DNA of 42,530 bases from CAZPMT01 sp964587655 (GCA_964587655.1 CAZPMT010000035.1:1-42530), one strand, 5' to 3'. Counted from the first letter of the stretch, positions 32,172-41,069 are shown. Notes: a model not told the origin generated them from the sequence alone. A program made the numbers and translations.

Positions 32172-33512
32172 ATGATTCATCCCTTTGCTCAAGCTTTGCG
32201 TGAGGTTCTCGGACGAATACTGCCTGAACTGCACGAGGTAAGCGGACGGCATCAACAGTCGTGGATGGTATACAAGCGCCAGGGGCCCACTTCCTGGACT
32301 GGCAAGGGGTTGCCGCGCCCTGACGTCAGCAAGATTATTCGATCTGTCCGTGATCAAATTGTGGAAGAGGCCATGGGTTTGCGGTCAATGATGCAGTCGA
32401 TGTACCCACTCTTCATGGGCGAGATCGGCCTTCGGAGCTACGGATCGAGTCGACCAGCCAATGACCCGAAGTACCCGCTGGCGTCAGTGTTATTCATGGT
32501 CTGGAGCAAACAGGGCTCCTTCAGGCCCGAGTTATCTGTAATCGAGTCAGTGGCGCAATCGGTTGTCGAACTTCTCGAAAGTGCACGCATCAGATTCCGT
32601 TTCTCCGCTCCAGTCATAAACCTTCGTTCGGAAGTGGACAGCCTTCAACTGGCATCTGGACTGCTGCTACGCAGGCTGAGTGACGCAGAAGTGACGGAGA
32701 TCTACGGCGACCCGTACTGGCATATGCTCTCCGGTAGGCCGTGGAGCTTCGGCATTGACGAGTTTGTCTTTGAAGGAGAACGCGAGGAGCCGCTTGTTCT
32801 GGGCGACCGGAATGTGCCTCCAGGGCCTTCGTACAATGAGGCCGTGTTGGCGCTCTTGGATCAGGCGACTCTGGCGCTTCGTGCTTTCAAGCAGGGCCCC
32901 GTAGGCTACACCCGTGTCTTTTATCGCCCAATTGGCTTTTGTCCGACTAGCCTTGGTGATTCAGGCAGATCGAATGTGCTGATCCCATTAGGAGGATACC
33001 ATCTGGCGGCAGATGAAGCCGAACGTCTCAGAGCTTTCGCCGATCTGGTAGTGGAGAACGAGGATCCAGCTCTTAAAATGGGCTGCCGTCGGTTGAGCGA
33101 CGCGCAGGTGCGGACGTGCCCGGAAGATCAGGTTATCGATGCCGTCATTGGCATGGAGGCAGTCCTTCTGGCCGCGATGGGGGTCAAGGACCGAGGCGAG
33201 TTGAAGTACAGGTTCTCGATGAACTATGCGGTATTGGATTCCGATCCGGCGGAGCGGCACCGGCGGTTCAAGCTGGCCAAAGACCTGTACGACCTCCGCA
33301 GCGGGCTTGCTCACGGTGGCACGTTGGAAAAGGCCGTGCATGTCGGGCAGGAGAAGGGCCTGATGGGAGAGCAAGCCGCAACGCGTGCGTGCGAAGCCCT
33401 GCGGGACGTTCTGACACGTCTGCTTCCTCGGTCTCGACAAGCGCCTCACAGGAAAGCCGAATTCTGGGAGAAGGCGTACTTTGATCCAAATCCATCCGGT
33501 GACGAGACTTGA
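32172..33512 (+). CDS. ApeA-like HEPN domain protein (candidate defence RNase)
   Basis: 446 residues, no signal peptide. The N-terminal 300 residues are not recognised. The C-terminal third matches the Apea-like HEPN pattern: DQVIDAVIGMEAVLLA, ELKYRFSMNYAVLDSDPAERHRRFKLAKDLYDLRSGLAHGG. The HEPN catalytic motif R-x4-H is intact (Arg376, His381), so an RNase acting in phage defence or stress is possible; ApeA-type proteins are abortive-infection effectors, but this N-terminus need not match ApeA. Start ATG 32172 rather than a TTG two codons earlier. By eye the gene is less GC-rich than the glycan genes. Palindromic elements lie on both sides (32017-32069, 33517-33618), as if it were a cassette. 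Confidence 0.75.
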   Translation: MIHPFAQALREVLGRILPELHEVSGRHQQSWMVYKRQGPTSWTGKGLPRPDVSKIIRSVRDQIVEEAMGLRSMMQSMYPLFMGEIGLRSYGSSRPANDPKYPLASVLFMVWSKQGSFRPELSVIESVAQSVVELLESARIRFRFSAPVINLRSEVDSLQLASGLLLRRLSDAEVTEIYGDPYWHMLSGRPWSFGIDEFVFEGEREEPLVLGDRNVPPGPSYNEAVLALLDQATLALRAFKQGPVGYTRVFYRPIGFCPTSLGDSGRSNVLIPLGGYHLAADEAERLRAFADLVVENEDPALKMGCRRLSDAQVRTCPEDQVIDAVIGMEAVLLAAMGVKDRGELKYRFSMNYAVLDSDPAERHRRFKLAKDLYDLRSGLAHGGTLEKAVHVGQEKGLMGEQAATRACEALRDVLTRLLPRSRQAPHRKAEFWEKAYFDPNPSGDET

Positions 33513-33516
33513 TCAC

Positions 33517-33618
33517 TCCCAGTGAGTGGGGTGGGCGAAGCAGAACCCACCGACTCGAGAACTCGTGCTGCGCCAGATTTGGGGCGGTGGGTTTCGCTTC
33601 GCTTCCCTCACCCTACTG
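33517..33618. repeat. Palindromic element F, right copy, downstream of the HEPN gene
   Basis: Begins cccagtgagt 4 nt after the HEPN stop and ends cctactg. Arms ggtgggcgaagcagaaccc and ggtgggtttcgcttcgc are related to the left copy; longer than it because of an internal segment. It may also act as the transcription end between converging genes. Confidence 0.7.
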
Positions 33619-33638
33619 ACTATTCGACATTCCGCAAA

Positions 33639-36422
33639 CTACCTACGGCGTTTAGCATGAGGCTCCGTGGGTGAGAGGGGCGAGGCGGTGTATTTTTCGT
33701 AGAGGTCGAACAGGAATGCCACCCGGTCCAGGTCGCCTTTGAAGGGCTTCGCGCGGTAGCATCGATCAACCGCGCGATTCAGCGCGGCGTGAGCCGCGAC
33801 CAAGTCTTTCGGCATCGCCAAGGGGTCGTACAGATCCGCCAAAGATGCATCCGGATACTTTGCACGCACTTCGAGCACCTTCTGCGCGACCGCCTCCACT
33901 GCCGCTTTCTGCTTGTCCGTCGGATTCTCCGGCCATGGATAATTGTTGTAAACGAGCTTGGCGGAGTAGCGGTAGTCAGATTTCAACCGTCCGCACACCA
34001 TGCGCACCCAGGCCATGTGTATAGCCGACGTGAGTACGCCAAAATGGTACCGGTTGGCCGAGGGCACAACGAAGCACAGATCACTGACCAAGGTGTCCGG
34101 CTGGATGTGTCCGATGGGGATATAGGCGCGCTTCTCGGACGAAACCTTGGGAACAATAAGAAACGCGGTTCTTGGCATGTTCTCGACATGGAACCGTGTA
34201 GGGGTCTGTGCGAGTTTCTGCGTGGGGCCGCTCTTGCTCATTAGCCTGCAGGCCTTGACCGCCTCGACTCGCTTGAGGGCTTCGGGCATTCTCCGCAATC
34301 GGGCGGGAGGACAATCGCCCAACCACAGACACCAGCGCGTGTATCCGTTGATGAACTCATCGGATCCAACCCAGGGACGGAAGAAAGGGGCAGCTTCAGG
34401 TTCTAGGAGTAGGAACTCGTCTTTCTGTTCCGTGCAGAACAGGTAGTTTCCGCCGTCGATGGGTTTGTTCCCTATGCCGATTTCCGGGGCTTCACATAAA
34501 GGCCGTTGCCTGTTGATGATGGCCATATTGGGCCCCTCGACCAGGTAGGGGCTGATGTTTCGAGGGTGGGAGACGGTCACGCTTCCGTTTTCGTATTCGT
34601 ATATGCGTTTGTCTTGGCACTCGCCATGGCCGAATCCGATAATGACGACATGGACGTGCGCCTTACCACGTGCTTCGCTTTCCCACGAAAAGGTACGGTG
34701 GGCGAAATGGATACGGATGCCGCGTCGGAATAGCTCGTTCCAGAGTACACCAACCTGCTCGCCCTGAGTGATAGAGTTGGTTGAGACGAAGGCGACACGA
34801 GTGGAGGTCTTCCTTATATAGGCGGCGGCCTTGAAGTACCATCCCGTGACATAGTCGAGCAGACCTCTGTTCGCCAAGCCCTGGGTCACGACCTCCATGT
34901 CCTGACGCTGTTCCTGGTTCTGATACTTCGCGCCGACAAAGGGGGGATTGCCCAACACGAAGCTACAGTCTGAGGGCGACACAACGGCGGACCAATCGAG
35001 CCGTAACGCGTTGCCGGGGACGATATGGGCGCTCTTGCGCAGCGGTAACCGAACAAAGTACTGCCCGAATGCTTCCGAAAGGCGGAGGTTCATCTGATGA
35101 TCCATCAGCCACATGGCGACTTCCGCGATGCGCGCGGGCCACTCCTGGATTTCAATGCCGTAGAACGCATCCACGTCCACGACGGAAAGCTGATGGATAT
35201 CCATTTCCGTCTGGCGTCCATGAACAGCCTTGAGAACTTCGATCTCGAGGTGGCGCAGTTCGCGGTAGGTGATCACAAGGAAGTTGCCGCATCCGCACGC
35301 GGGGTCGAAGAAGCGCAATTGCCCGAGCTTCTTGTGAAAGCCCTTGAGTTGCGCCTTGTTCTTTCGAACGCGCTCAAATTCTGTCCGGAGATCATCCAGA
35401 AAGAGTGATCGAACAATTTTCAGGATGTCCCGTTCGCTGGTGTAGTGGCCGCCCATCTGCCGCCGTTCTTTTGGCTCCATGACCGCCTGGAAGAGTGATC
35501 CGAAAACGGCCGGAGAAATGCGAGACCAGTCAAAGCGTGTACAGGCGAGCAGAGCGTTGCGCATGTCGCGGTTGAAATCGGCAAAGCCCAGCCGCTCAGC
35601 GAACAGATCGCCGTTCACATAGGGAAAAGCGGCCAGCGTTTCTTCCAGATTGGCCTGCCTCTGTTCGGGGGGGGTGTTGAGCACATCGAAAAGCCGCGCC
35701 AGATGCAGGCCCAAATCGGAACCGTCCGCAGCGGTCCGATTCTCGATATAGAGGCGGAACGCCTCCCGTTCAAAGAGGCCCGTGTCCTCAGAGAAAAGGC
35801 AAAACAGCACTCGGACCAGAAATCGCTCGAGTGCGTGACCGCGATAGCCCCCCGCCTCGAGCGCATCGTGCAATTCTCCAAGAATCTGCACCGCTTCGAT
35901 GTTAATCGGATCTTGATCGGCGAAGCGATGCTGCCTGTATCCAGGGATAAACGCAAACTCATGGATATTCCTGTGGAACTCTGAAAGCGGGAAGTCCACC
36001 TGCCTGTAGCGGGACTGATCAGACAAGGGCGGGTCGAGCTGCTCTTCCGGCTCCAAATCGTAAAGTGCTATGCGTGCGAAGTCCGAGAGAAGCACATATC
36101 GCGGCGATTCGTCTTGTCGCCCGGCACGGGCAAGGTCCTGAACGTACCGGAAGGCTTGGGATTCGGCCTTGTCCAGGGATTGTCCCCGGCTCTTATGTTC
36201 GACAAGTACCACGCCCCGCCAGAAGAGGTCTATGAAGCCGTAGGTTCCCGCTATGCTCTGGACGGGCTCCTCGAAGCTGGCGACTGTACGACGCCGCACG
36301 CCGAACACCGCGAAGAACTCGTCCCAGAACGTCTTCGCCTCCGCATGCTCGCGACGTTCCTCGGACCACTCGCGGGAAAACCCAATGGCGTTGTGTCGAA
36401 TCTCATTCCAGCTTATCGGCAT
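33639..36422 (-). CDS. MmeI-like type IIL restriction-modification enzyme (fused endonuclease, methyltransferase, specificity domain)
   Basis: 927 residues, close to MmeI. The N-terminal nuclease has D65-x9-E75-x-K77 (GFIDLFW...LVEHKS), the exact D-x9-ExK spacing of MmeI. After a helical spacer, N6-adenine methyltransferase motif I FDPACGCGNF is near 370 and motif IV NPPF near 491. The target-recognition region follows (about 620-820), then a C-terminal helical domain. A single protein therefore cuts and methylates; no separate methylase gene is needed. The target sequence cannot be read from this. ATG 36422 has only a weak GGGGA upstream. It converges with the HEPN gene and lies beside a toxin-antitoxin pair, which fits a defence island. 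Confidence 0.88.
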   Translation of the reverse strand: MPISWNEIRHNAIGFSREWSEERREHAEAKTFWDEFFAVFGVRRRTVASFEEPVQSIAGTYGFIDLFWRGVVLVEHKSRGQSLDKAESQAFRYVQDLARAGRQDESPRYVLLSDFARIALYDLEPEEQLDPPLSDQSRYRQVDFPLSEFHRNIHEFAFIPGYRQHRFADQDPINIEAVQILGELHDALEAGGYRGHALERFLVRVLFCLFSEDTGLFEREAFRLYIENRTAADGSDLGLHLARLFDVLNTPPEQRQANLEETLAAFPYVNGDLFAERLGFADFNRDMRNALLACTRFDWSRISPAVFGSLFQAVMEPKERRQMGGHYTSERDILKIVRSLFLDDLRTEFERVRKNKAQLKGFHKKLGQLRFFDPACGCGNFLVITYRELRHLEIEVLKAVHGRQTEMDIHQLSVVDVDAFYGIEIQEWPARIAEVAMWLMDHQMNLRLSEAFGQYFVRLPLRKSAHIVPGNALRLDWSAVVSPSDCSFVLGNPPFVGAKYQNQEQRQDMEVVTQGLANRGLLDYVTGWYFKAAAYIRKTSTRVAFVSTNSITQGEQVGVLWNELFRRGIRIHFAHRTFSWESEARGKAHVHVVIIGFGHGECQDKRIYEYENGSVTVSHPRNISPYLVEGPNMAIINRQRPLCEAPEIGIGNKPIDGGNYLFCTEQKDEFLLLEPEAAPFFRPWVGSDEFINGYTRWCLWLGDCPPARLRRMPEALKRVEAVKACRLMSKSGPTQKLAQTPTRFHVENMPRTAFLIVPKVSSEKRAYIPIGHIQPDTLVSDLCFVVPSANRYHFGVLTSAIHMAWVRMVCGRLKSDYRYSAKLVYNNYPWPENPTDKQKAAVEAVAQKVLEVRAKYPDASLADLYDPLAMPKDLVAAHAALNRAVDRCYRAKPFKGDLDRVAFLFDLYEKYTASPLSPTEPHAKRRR

Positions 36423-36858
36423 TACACTGGTTTCCCCGATCTATGAAGGCCATATTAGCACGCATCGAAGCGACAGCAAAACAACGGCTAAGTCGGCGCC
36501 GTCCTTGAGGCAGTATGACAGCAACGCCATCGGCGGGCCGTTTGTCTTGTCTCGGCCTTGCATATTCAGGCTCGCGCGGATGCCCGAGATCGGAACGATG
36601 GCCTGCCTCCGATCAGAATCGCCAAACGAGGTTGATATTACGCCCGACGCCTCTTTGTGTGCAACCGGAAAGTTTCACCCGAATCGCCGGATAGGCCGGT
36701 AGGTATAAGGTGACAGGGAACGTAGCGCAGGCGTCCCGCCTGCTCCAGATGCAGGCAAGATGCCGGCGTTACGACACACCATCGAGGTGACTCAGCAAGA
36801 AGCTGCTGAGTCGCAGAAGCTTGGCTGCGCAGAGAACCTGACCTGCGTACTCGCCATC
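36423..36858. other. Intergenic region with hairpins, no gene recognised
   Basis: Contains a GCAGGCG-tcc-CGCCTGC hairpin (36727-36743), part of a gcgcaggcgtcccgcctgc-type repeat, and GACTCAGC-8 nt-GCTGAGTC (36789-36812). The short open frames here look like chance. Confidence 0.5.
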
Positions 36859-37014
36859 TTATCCGGCGACTAGAGTTTCAACCCGGTGCCATTCGCACCA
36901 CGCGATATGTACCTCGAAGCCCCAGAACGCCGCACTATCGAGTAGCGGCAACGCGGACTTAGCCTCGAGCAGCGGCGAACCGCATTTGTCGCATGAGTTG
37001 CGCAGGGGCGGCAC
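36859..37014 (-). CDS. Possible 51-residue zinc-finger-like protein
   Basis: GTG-started frame of 51 codons directly after a stop. The translation has C-D-K-C (Cys8, Cys11) and C-E-W-H (Cys40, His43), a spacing that could bind one zinc, and no low-complexity stretch. There is no clear Shine-Dalgarno. It could be a small regulator, the remnant of a larger gene, or chance; I do not recognise the family. Confidence 0.3.
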   Translation of the reverse strand: MPPLRNSCDKCGSPLLEAKSALPLLDSAAFWGFEVHIAWCEWHRVETLVAG

Positions 37015-37056
37015 TCAAAGGGCACGACAAGGGCGTACGAGATAAGGAAATTCGGC

Positions 37057-37085
37057 TTGACATACGTTGTATTGTTTTGTATTCT
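37057..37085 (+). promoter_or_regulatory. Promoter of the toxin-antitoxin operon
   Basis: TTGACA (37057-37062), 17-nt spacer, TATTCT (37080-37085). The spacer contains direct repeats of ttgtatt / tttgtatt, a plausible site for autorepression by the ribbon-helix-helix antitoxin. It is the clearest sigma-70-type promoter in the window. Confidence 0.6.
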
Positions 37086-37123
37086 ATCCGTAGGTAAGCG
37101 CTGTTAACCACGTGAGACAAGAG

Positions 37124-37363
37124 ATGTCCAGAATAGTCACGCTACGGCTTCCTGACGAGACGTATGAGCAGTTCCGAACGCTCGCGGAACGGGAGAATCG
37201 GCCGCTGTCGAATTTCATCGAGACCGCCGCACTGCGGTATGTCGAAACGGAGCAGTTCGTCGACGAATTCGAGATGGAAGAGATCCGGGGCAACGCGGAG
37301 TTGAATCGCAGTCTCAAGCGGGGGACGAAGGATGCCAAAACAGGACACGGGCGCTTCGTCTGA
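37124..37363 (+). CDS. Ribbon-helix-helix antitoxin
   Basis: 79 residues from ATG 37124 (a GTG at 37112 would add four). The N-terminus SRIVTLRLPDETYEQFRTLAERENRPLSNFIETAALRYV is a typical RHH DNA-binding domain: beta strand, helix, turn, helix. The acidic C-terminal half should wrap the toxin. As an RHH antitoxin it probably represses its own promoter at 37057. The reading frame overlaps the toxin start by 32 bp, the usual type II arrangement. Confidence 0.85.
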   Translation: MSRIVTLRLPDETYEQFRTLAERENRPLSNFIETAALRYVETEQFVDEFEMEEIRGNAELNRSLKRGTKDAKTGHGRFV

Positions 37364-37667
37364 GTTCCGAATATTCGAGACGGACGAATTCCTGAAGAGA
37401 TTCAAGAGATTCCCTCGGAAAGAGTCCCACTTCCTGCAACGCAAGCTTCACGAGTACATCTACCCCCAACTGCGCGAGAACCCGTTCCTCGGACCGAACA
37501 TCAGGAAACTCAAATACGGGGCGGCTCCGACAGGAACGCCCCTGCGGTACTCGCCAGACACATGGCGGTATCGCATCGGCGACTTCCGAGTGTTCTACCT
37601 GGTTGATCAGCCCAAGCGGACGGTCTTTGTGCTGTCGATTGACGACCGCCGGGACGCATACCGATAG
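37332..37667 (+). CDS. RelE/ParE-superfamily toxin
   Basis: 111 residues. The core follows the family: TDEFLKRFKRFPRKESHFLQRKL (helices), NIRKLKYG, WRYRIGDFRVFYLVD and the final VFVLSIDDRRDAYR. Basic residues in the strand YRIGDFRVFY and the C-terminal RRDAYR are those of RelE/YoeB-type mRNA interferases or ParE-like gyrase poisons; which of the two cannot be told. It overlaps the antitoxin by 32 bp. Function in stress, phage defence or stabilisation of the island is inferred. Confidence 0.85.
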   Translation: MPKQDTGASSEFRIFETDEFLKRFKRFPRKESHFLQRKLHEYIYPQLRENPFLGPNIRKLKYGAAPTGTPLRYSPDTWRYRIGDFRVFYLVDQPKRTVFVLSIDDRRDAYR

Positions 37668-38135
37668 AGGCAAGGAGAACTGGGACAGACCCCGAACCTA
37701 AATCAACAGCGCGGAATCCCCCGCCATAAACACGTTTAATACTAATATCTTGCGATTTTGTCAATCAAATCACCCTTGTTTCGCGGAATCGCGCCTTGTC
37801 TGAAGCCCGAAACACAAGACCCGAAACGCGAGCCTTTCCCCGTTTCCCCTCTTGCCCTTTTCGCCCTCTGTCCTTTGTCCTTTGTCCTTTGCCCGTTCCC
37901 CCACCGACCACCATCCACAACGCCGTGTCCGCAATCCACTTACCTACGGCCTCCAGCCTACAGTCTACAGCCTGACAGTGGAATGCCGCGGGCTAATATA
38001 TAGAGGGTGTTGATGACGCAGGGCGAAATGTACGCCGCGACCGGTAACGCTTGCCCGCGAGATCTGATAGAATGGGGGAGAGGATCACTATGCCGAAACG
38101 CTGGCGGACCTCAAACGTGGACCCAGGAAAACAAC
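37668..38135. other. Intergenic region with short tandem repeats and a possible promoter
   Basis: Contains ctttgtc heptamer repeats (about 37867-37893) and a cctacagtctacagcct-type repeat (37955-37975). A candidate promoter reads CTGACA (37972-37977), 16-nt spacer, TAATAT (37994-37999), giving a leader of about 130 nt before the gene at 38136. No gene seen. Confidence 0.45.
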
Positions 38136-41069
38136 ATGACCATGAAAAAGCCAATTGCCCCTCTTGTCATATCAGGCTTTCTCTATGCGTGGCTCTTCTT
38201 CTTTGTCGCATCCGAGACGGGCGCCGACGAACTCTATGTCCTGACCGGCGGCGCCACGGTCGGACGATTTGAGGCAGCGCAAAACTTCCCCCCGCTATGG
38301 CCCACCCTGCGCGATGCCCCCAGCTACGCCCAGTCCAATGTCACGTACTATCCCCAGACCATAGCCGTTAGCAGCACTACGATGTACGGTTTGTACGACA
38401 TTGGGCGAGCGCTGGGCGTCATTCGCGTCTCCGACCTGTTTCTCGTTGCCGTCGCCGACTCGCCCAGCTATCAGGTCGGAACGGATACCCATTACCCCGT
38501 CGCTACCACCGCTTCCGCCGGGTCCTTGTACTGCCTCTTCGCTGGAAAACAGCGCATCGGAATGTACGCCATGTCAAGCCTCGCCGAAGTCTGGCAGAGG
38601 AACGCGCCGCAATACGGGGCCTACCAGCCTGATGAGATCGGCGTTTCCAACGGCTTCCTTTACTGCCTCTTTAACAACGGACGGAAGATCGGCAAGTACA
38701 GGGTCTCCGACTTCTCACAACAATGGGTGAAGGACTGCCCCTATGTTGCCGGCTTTTCAAACTTGTACCCGTATCAGGTCTCAGTGGCGAGCGGAGTGAT
38801 CTACTTCCTCTTCAACGGACATCAAAAGGTCGGCGCGTATCAGGAGTCGGCCGCGGCCGCGTTGACGGAACTGTGGGTGGGCGACCTCCCGCTCAATCCA
38901 CTGTACCTGTCGGAGTATCCCATCGGCTTCGCCGCGGTGGATACGACGCCGCCCACGGGTTCCGTGGTCATCAACAGCGGCGATCCATATGTCAACAAGT
39001 CCCCGGCGACGGTGACCCTCACTCTCGCCGCCGGCGACACCGGCGGTTCCGTGGCCTCCATGCGTTTCGGCAACGCCAGCAGCAGTTGGAGCGCCTGGGA
39101 GAACTTCGCAACGACGAAAGCGTGGACTCTGAGCGCGGGCAACGGCGAAAAGAGGGCGTACGTCCAGTTCCGAGACGCCGATGGCAACGTCTCCGACGCT
39201 TTCAGTGACACGATCATTCAGGACACGCTTGCGCCCACTGGCACAATCACCATCAACTACGGAGCGAAATACACGACGTCCACTACGGTTACCCTCTCGC
39301 TGAGCGCCACCGACAGCGGGAGCGGCCTCGCGCAAATGAGGCTCGGAAATGGGGGAGAGACCTTTGGCCCGTGGGAAGACTACGTCACACGGCGGTCCTG
39401 GACATTGCCCGCAGGCGACGGCCTGAAGTACGTCTACGTCGAATGGAAAGACAATGCCGGCAACGCCTCTTCCGCCCAGTTGAGATCCTCAATCACCCTG
39501 GATACCACGCCGCCCATCTCGCCCGTGATCGTCACCGACGGCGGGAACGGTCCTGGGGAGAGCTTCAACACCTCGGACCCGGCGCTCACACTCGAGGGCG
39601 CGTGTGGGGCCGATACCGCGCAAATCCGCGTGAACAATTCCGCCACGAACGTCCAATATACGGCAGGCGCCACGGCATGGTCCTATCAGACCACCCTCGG
39701 TCCCGGGTACAACATCTTTTCCGTTACCGCCGCCGACGAAGCTGGAAACGTATCCCAGCCCGATTCGCTCATGGTGACACTAGTCGGCGGCGAGGGAGAA
39801 GGAGAGGGGGAGGGCGAGGGTGAAGGCGAGGGCGAAGGCGAACTCCTCGTCGTCTCGCCCCCGGACGGTGCTGTCGTGTTCGCACCTCCCGATGCGGAGC
39901 GTGTGCCCATCGTGCTTACCGCGACCGCGCCCGAGGGGACAACCGTCGTGGTCTATAACATCGATGGTGAGCCCGTCGGGCTGGCGAACCTCGCTCCCTA
40001 CACCGTCACCGCCGTGCTCAGTCCCGCGAAATCGCTTTTTGGCGATCACCAGATTACCGCCGTCGCCAGTGTAGGCGGCTCGAAGGCGAAGATGATCACT
40101 GCGGACTCCGCGTTCACGGTCGAGGAAATACCGAGTAACTCCGACGCAAACGGCAACGGCATTCCCGACAACCCCTTCACGCTGCTCCAAGCCTCCGGGG
40201 ACCTGTGGGTGACATCCGTTGATGTCGACGGCCTTGGCGAACGTTCCGTCGCGGCGTTGCGCTTTGATCCTGCCGACACGCCCGCGTTGGCAGACATCCC
40301 GGTCATGCTGACCATCGAGAATCCCGGTGATCCTTCCCAGAAGGTTTCCGTCACCGCGCCGCGCGCGCTGGTCGATGGAAGCGAAACCGCCATCCTGATT
40401 GCGGAGACAGGGAGCACGCTCGAATCCGTCTTCGGGCAGGCGGACGCCGATTCTATGCGGCCGGAACCTCCCTATCGTGCTTTGGTTTCCGGCGGCCAGT
40501 ACGCCGAGATCAGCATTATCACGAGCACTGACGACGGCGCAACCTTCAGCGAAGCCGCAAGCACTCGCCTCGAAGCCAATCCCGTCCGTCTCGTAATGGA
40601 TGGCCTCGAATTCACCCACGGGGCCTTTGCCCGCTTCTTCTCCCATCCCACGCTGGTGACGAAAGATGACGTTGACGGATTCCTGATCGTCGCCGATTCC
40701 GGCGAATGGAGCACAACCTACGTCAAGAATCTCGTTGTTCGCACAACGTCGATTCAAGCCGACCTCACGGCCCTATCGGTGGTTGCGCCTTACGAAAGCA
40801 TCGGCGAAGGTGAAGGCGAAGGCGAAGGAGAGGGCGAAGGTGAAGGTGAAGGCGAAGGCGAAGGAGAGGGCGAAGGTGAAGGAGAGGGCGAAGGCGAAGG
40901 CTGCTTTGGGTTGCAGGCCGCCACCTTCTCATCGCACGAGCCATTCAACGGTATCGGCGGTGACTCCCTGACCACCTTTGCAGCCGGGCTGTTCCTCCTC
41001 CTTGCCGGCAGGAGATGGTCTCTGCGACAAACGACTTTGCCAAATCCCGTGCGGCCCGGCTGGAATTAG
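38136..41069 (+). CDS. Large secreted surface protein with Ig-like repeats, two (GE)n linkers and C-terminal anchor
   Basis: 977 residues from ATG 38136, chosen for AGGA 7 nt upstream and the signal peptide MTMKKPIAPLVISGFLYAWLFFF that follows; the frame is open earlier but unsupported. An N-terminal propeller-like part repeats SxGxLYCLFxGxxxIGxY-type blades (about 30-265). Two Ig-like repeats start DTTPPTGSVVINSG and DTLAPTGTITINYG and share W-S-A-W / G-P-W and a DNAGN-type turn. A third Ig-like unit precedes (GE)9; another beta domain and then (GE)16 follow. The end is C-F-G-L, Gly-rich, hydrophobic SLTTFAAGLFLLLAG and RR. Role: a cell-surface protein, possibly binding glycan or mediating adhesion; no catalytic site recognised. 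Confidence 0.78.
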   Translation: MTMKKPIAPLVISGFLYAWLFFFVASETGADELYVLTGGATVGRFEAAQNFPPLWPTLRDAPSYAQSNVTYYPQTIAVSSTTMYGLYDIGRALGVIRVSDLFLVAVADSPSYQVGTDTHYPVATTASAGSLYCLFAGKQRIGMYAMSSLAEVWQRNAPQYGAYQPDEIGVSNGFLYCLFNNGRKIGKYRVSDFSQQWVKDCPYVAGFSNLYPYQVSVASGVIYFLFNGHQKVGAYQESAAAALTELWVGDLPLNPLYLSEYPIGFAAVDTTPPTGSVVINSGDPYVNKSPATVTLTLAAGDTGGSVASMRFGNASSSWSAWENFATTKAWTLSAGNGEKRAYVQFRDADGNVSDAFSDTIIQDTLAPTGTITINYGAKYTTSTTVTLSLSATDSGSGLAQMRLGNGGETFGPWEDYVTRRSWTLPAGDGLKYVYVEWKDNAGNASSAQLRSSITLDTTPPISPVIVTDGGNGPGESFNTSDPALTLEGACGADTAQIRVNNSATNVQYTAGATAWSYQTTLGPGYNIFSVTAADEAGNVSQPDSLMVTLVGGEGEGEGEGEGEGEGEGELLVVSPPDGAVVFAPPDAERVPIVLTATAPEGTTVVVYNIDGEPVGLANLAPYTVTAVLSPAKSLFGDHQITAVASVGGSKAKMITADSAFTVEEIPSNSDANGNGIPDNPFTLLQASGDLWVTSVDVDGLGERSVAALRFDPADTPALADIPVMLTIENPGDPSQKVSVTAPRALVDGSETAILIAETGSTLESVFGQADADSMRPEPPYRALVSGGQYAEISIITSTDDGATFSEAASTRLEANPVRLVMDGLEFTHGAFARFFSHPTLVTKDDVDGFLIVADSGEWSTTYVKNLVVRTTSIQADLTALSVVAPYESIGEGEGEGEGEGEGEGEGEGEGEGEGEGEGEGEGCFGLQAATFSSHEPFNGIGGDSLTTFAAGLFLLLAGRRWSLRQTTLPNPVRPGWN
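39789..39842 (+). repeat. Hexanucleotide repeat encoding (Gly-Glu)9
   Basis: Nine GGN-GAR codon pairs with mixed third bases, linking the Ig-like part to the next beta domain. Confidence 0.92.
40803..40898 (+). repeat. Hexanucleotide repeat encoding (Gly-Glu)16
   Basis: Sixteen Gly-Glu codon pairs immediately followed by Gly-Cys. The DNA contains a higher-order block (gaaggagagggcgaaggtgaa-like) repeated about twice, a sign of slippage or unequal exchange within the linker. Confidence 0.93.

Noticed and set aside
38007..38135. Earlier start for the (GE)n surface protein
   Set aside because: It would put 43 unrelated residues ahead of a good signal peptide; the ATG at 38136 has its own Shine-Dalgarno.
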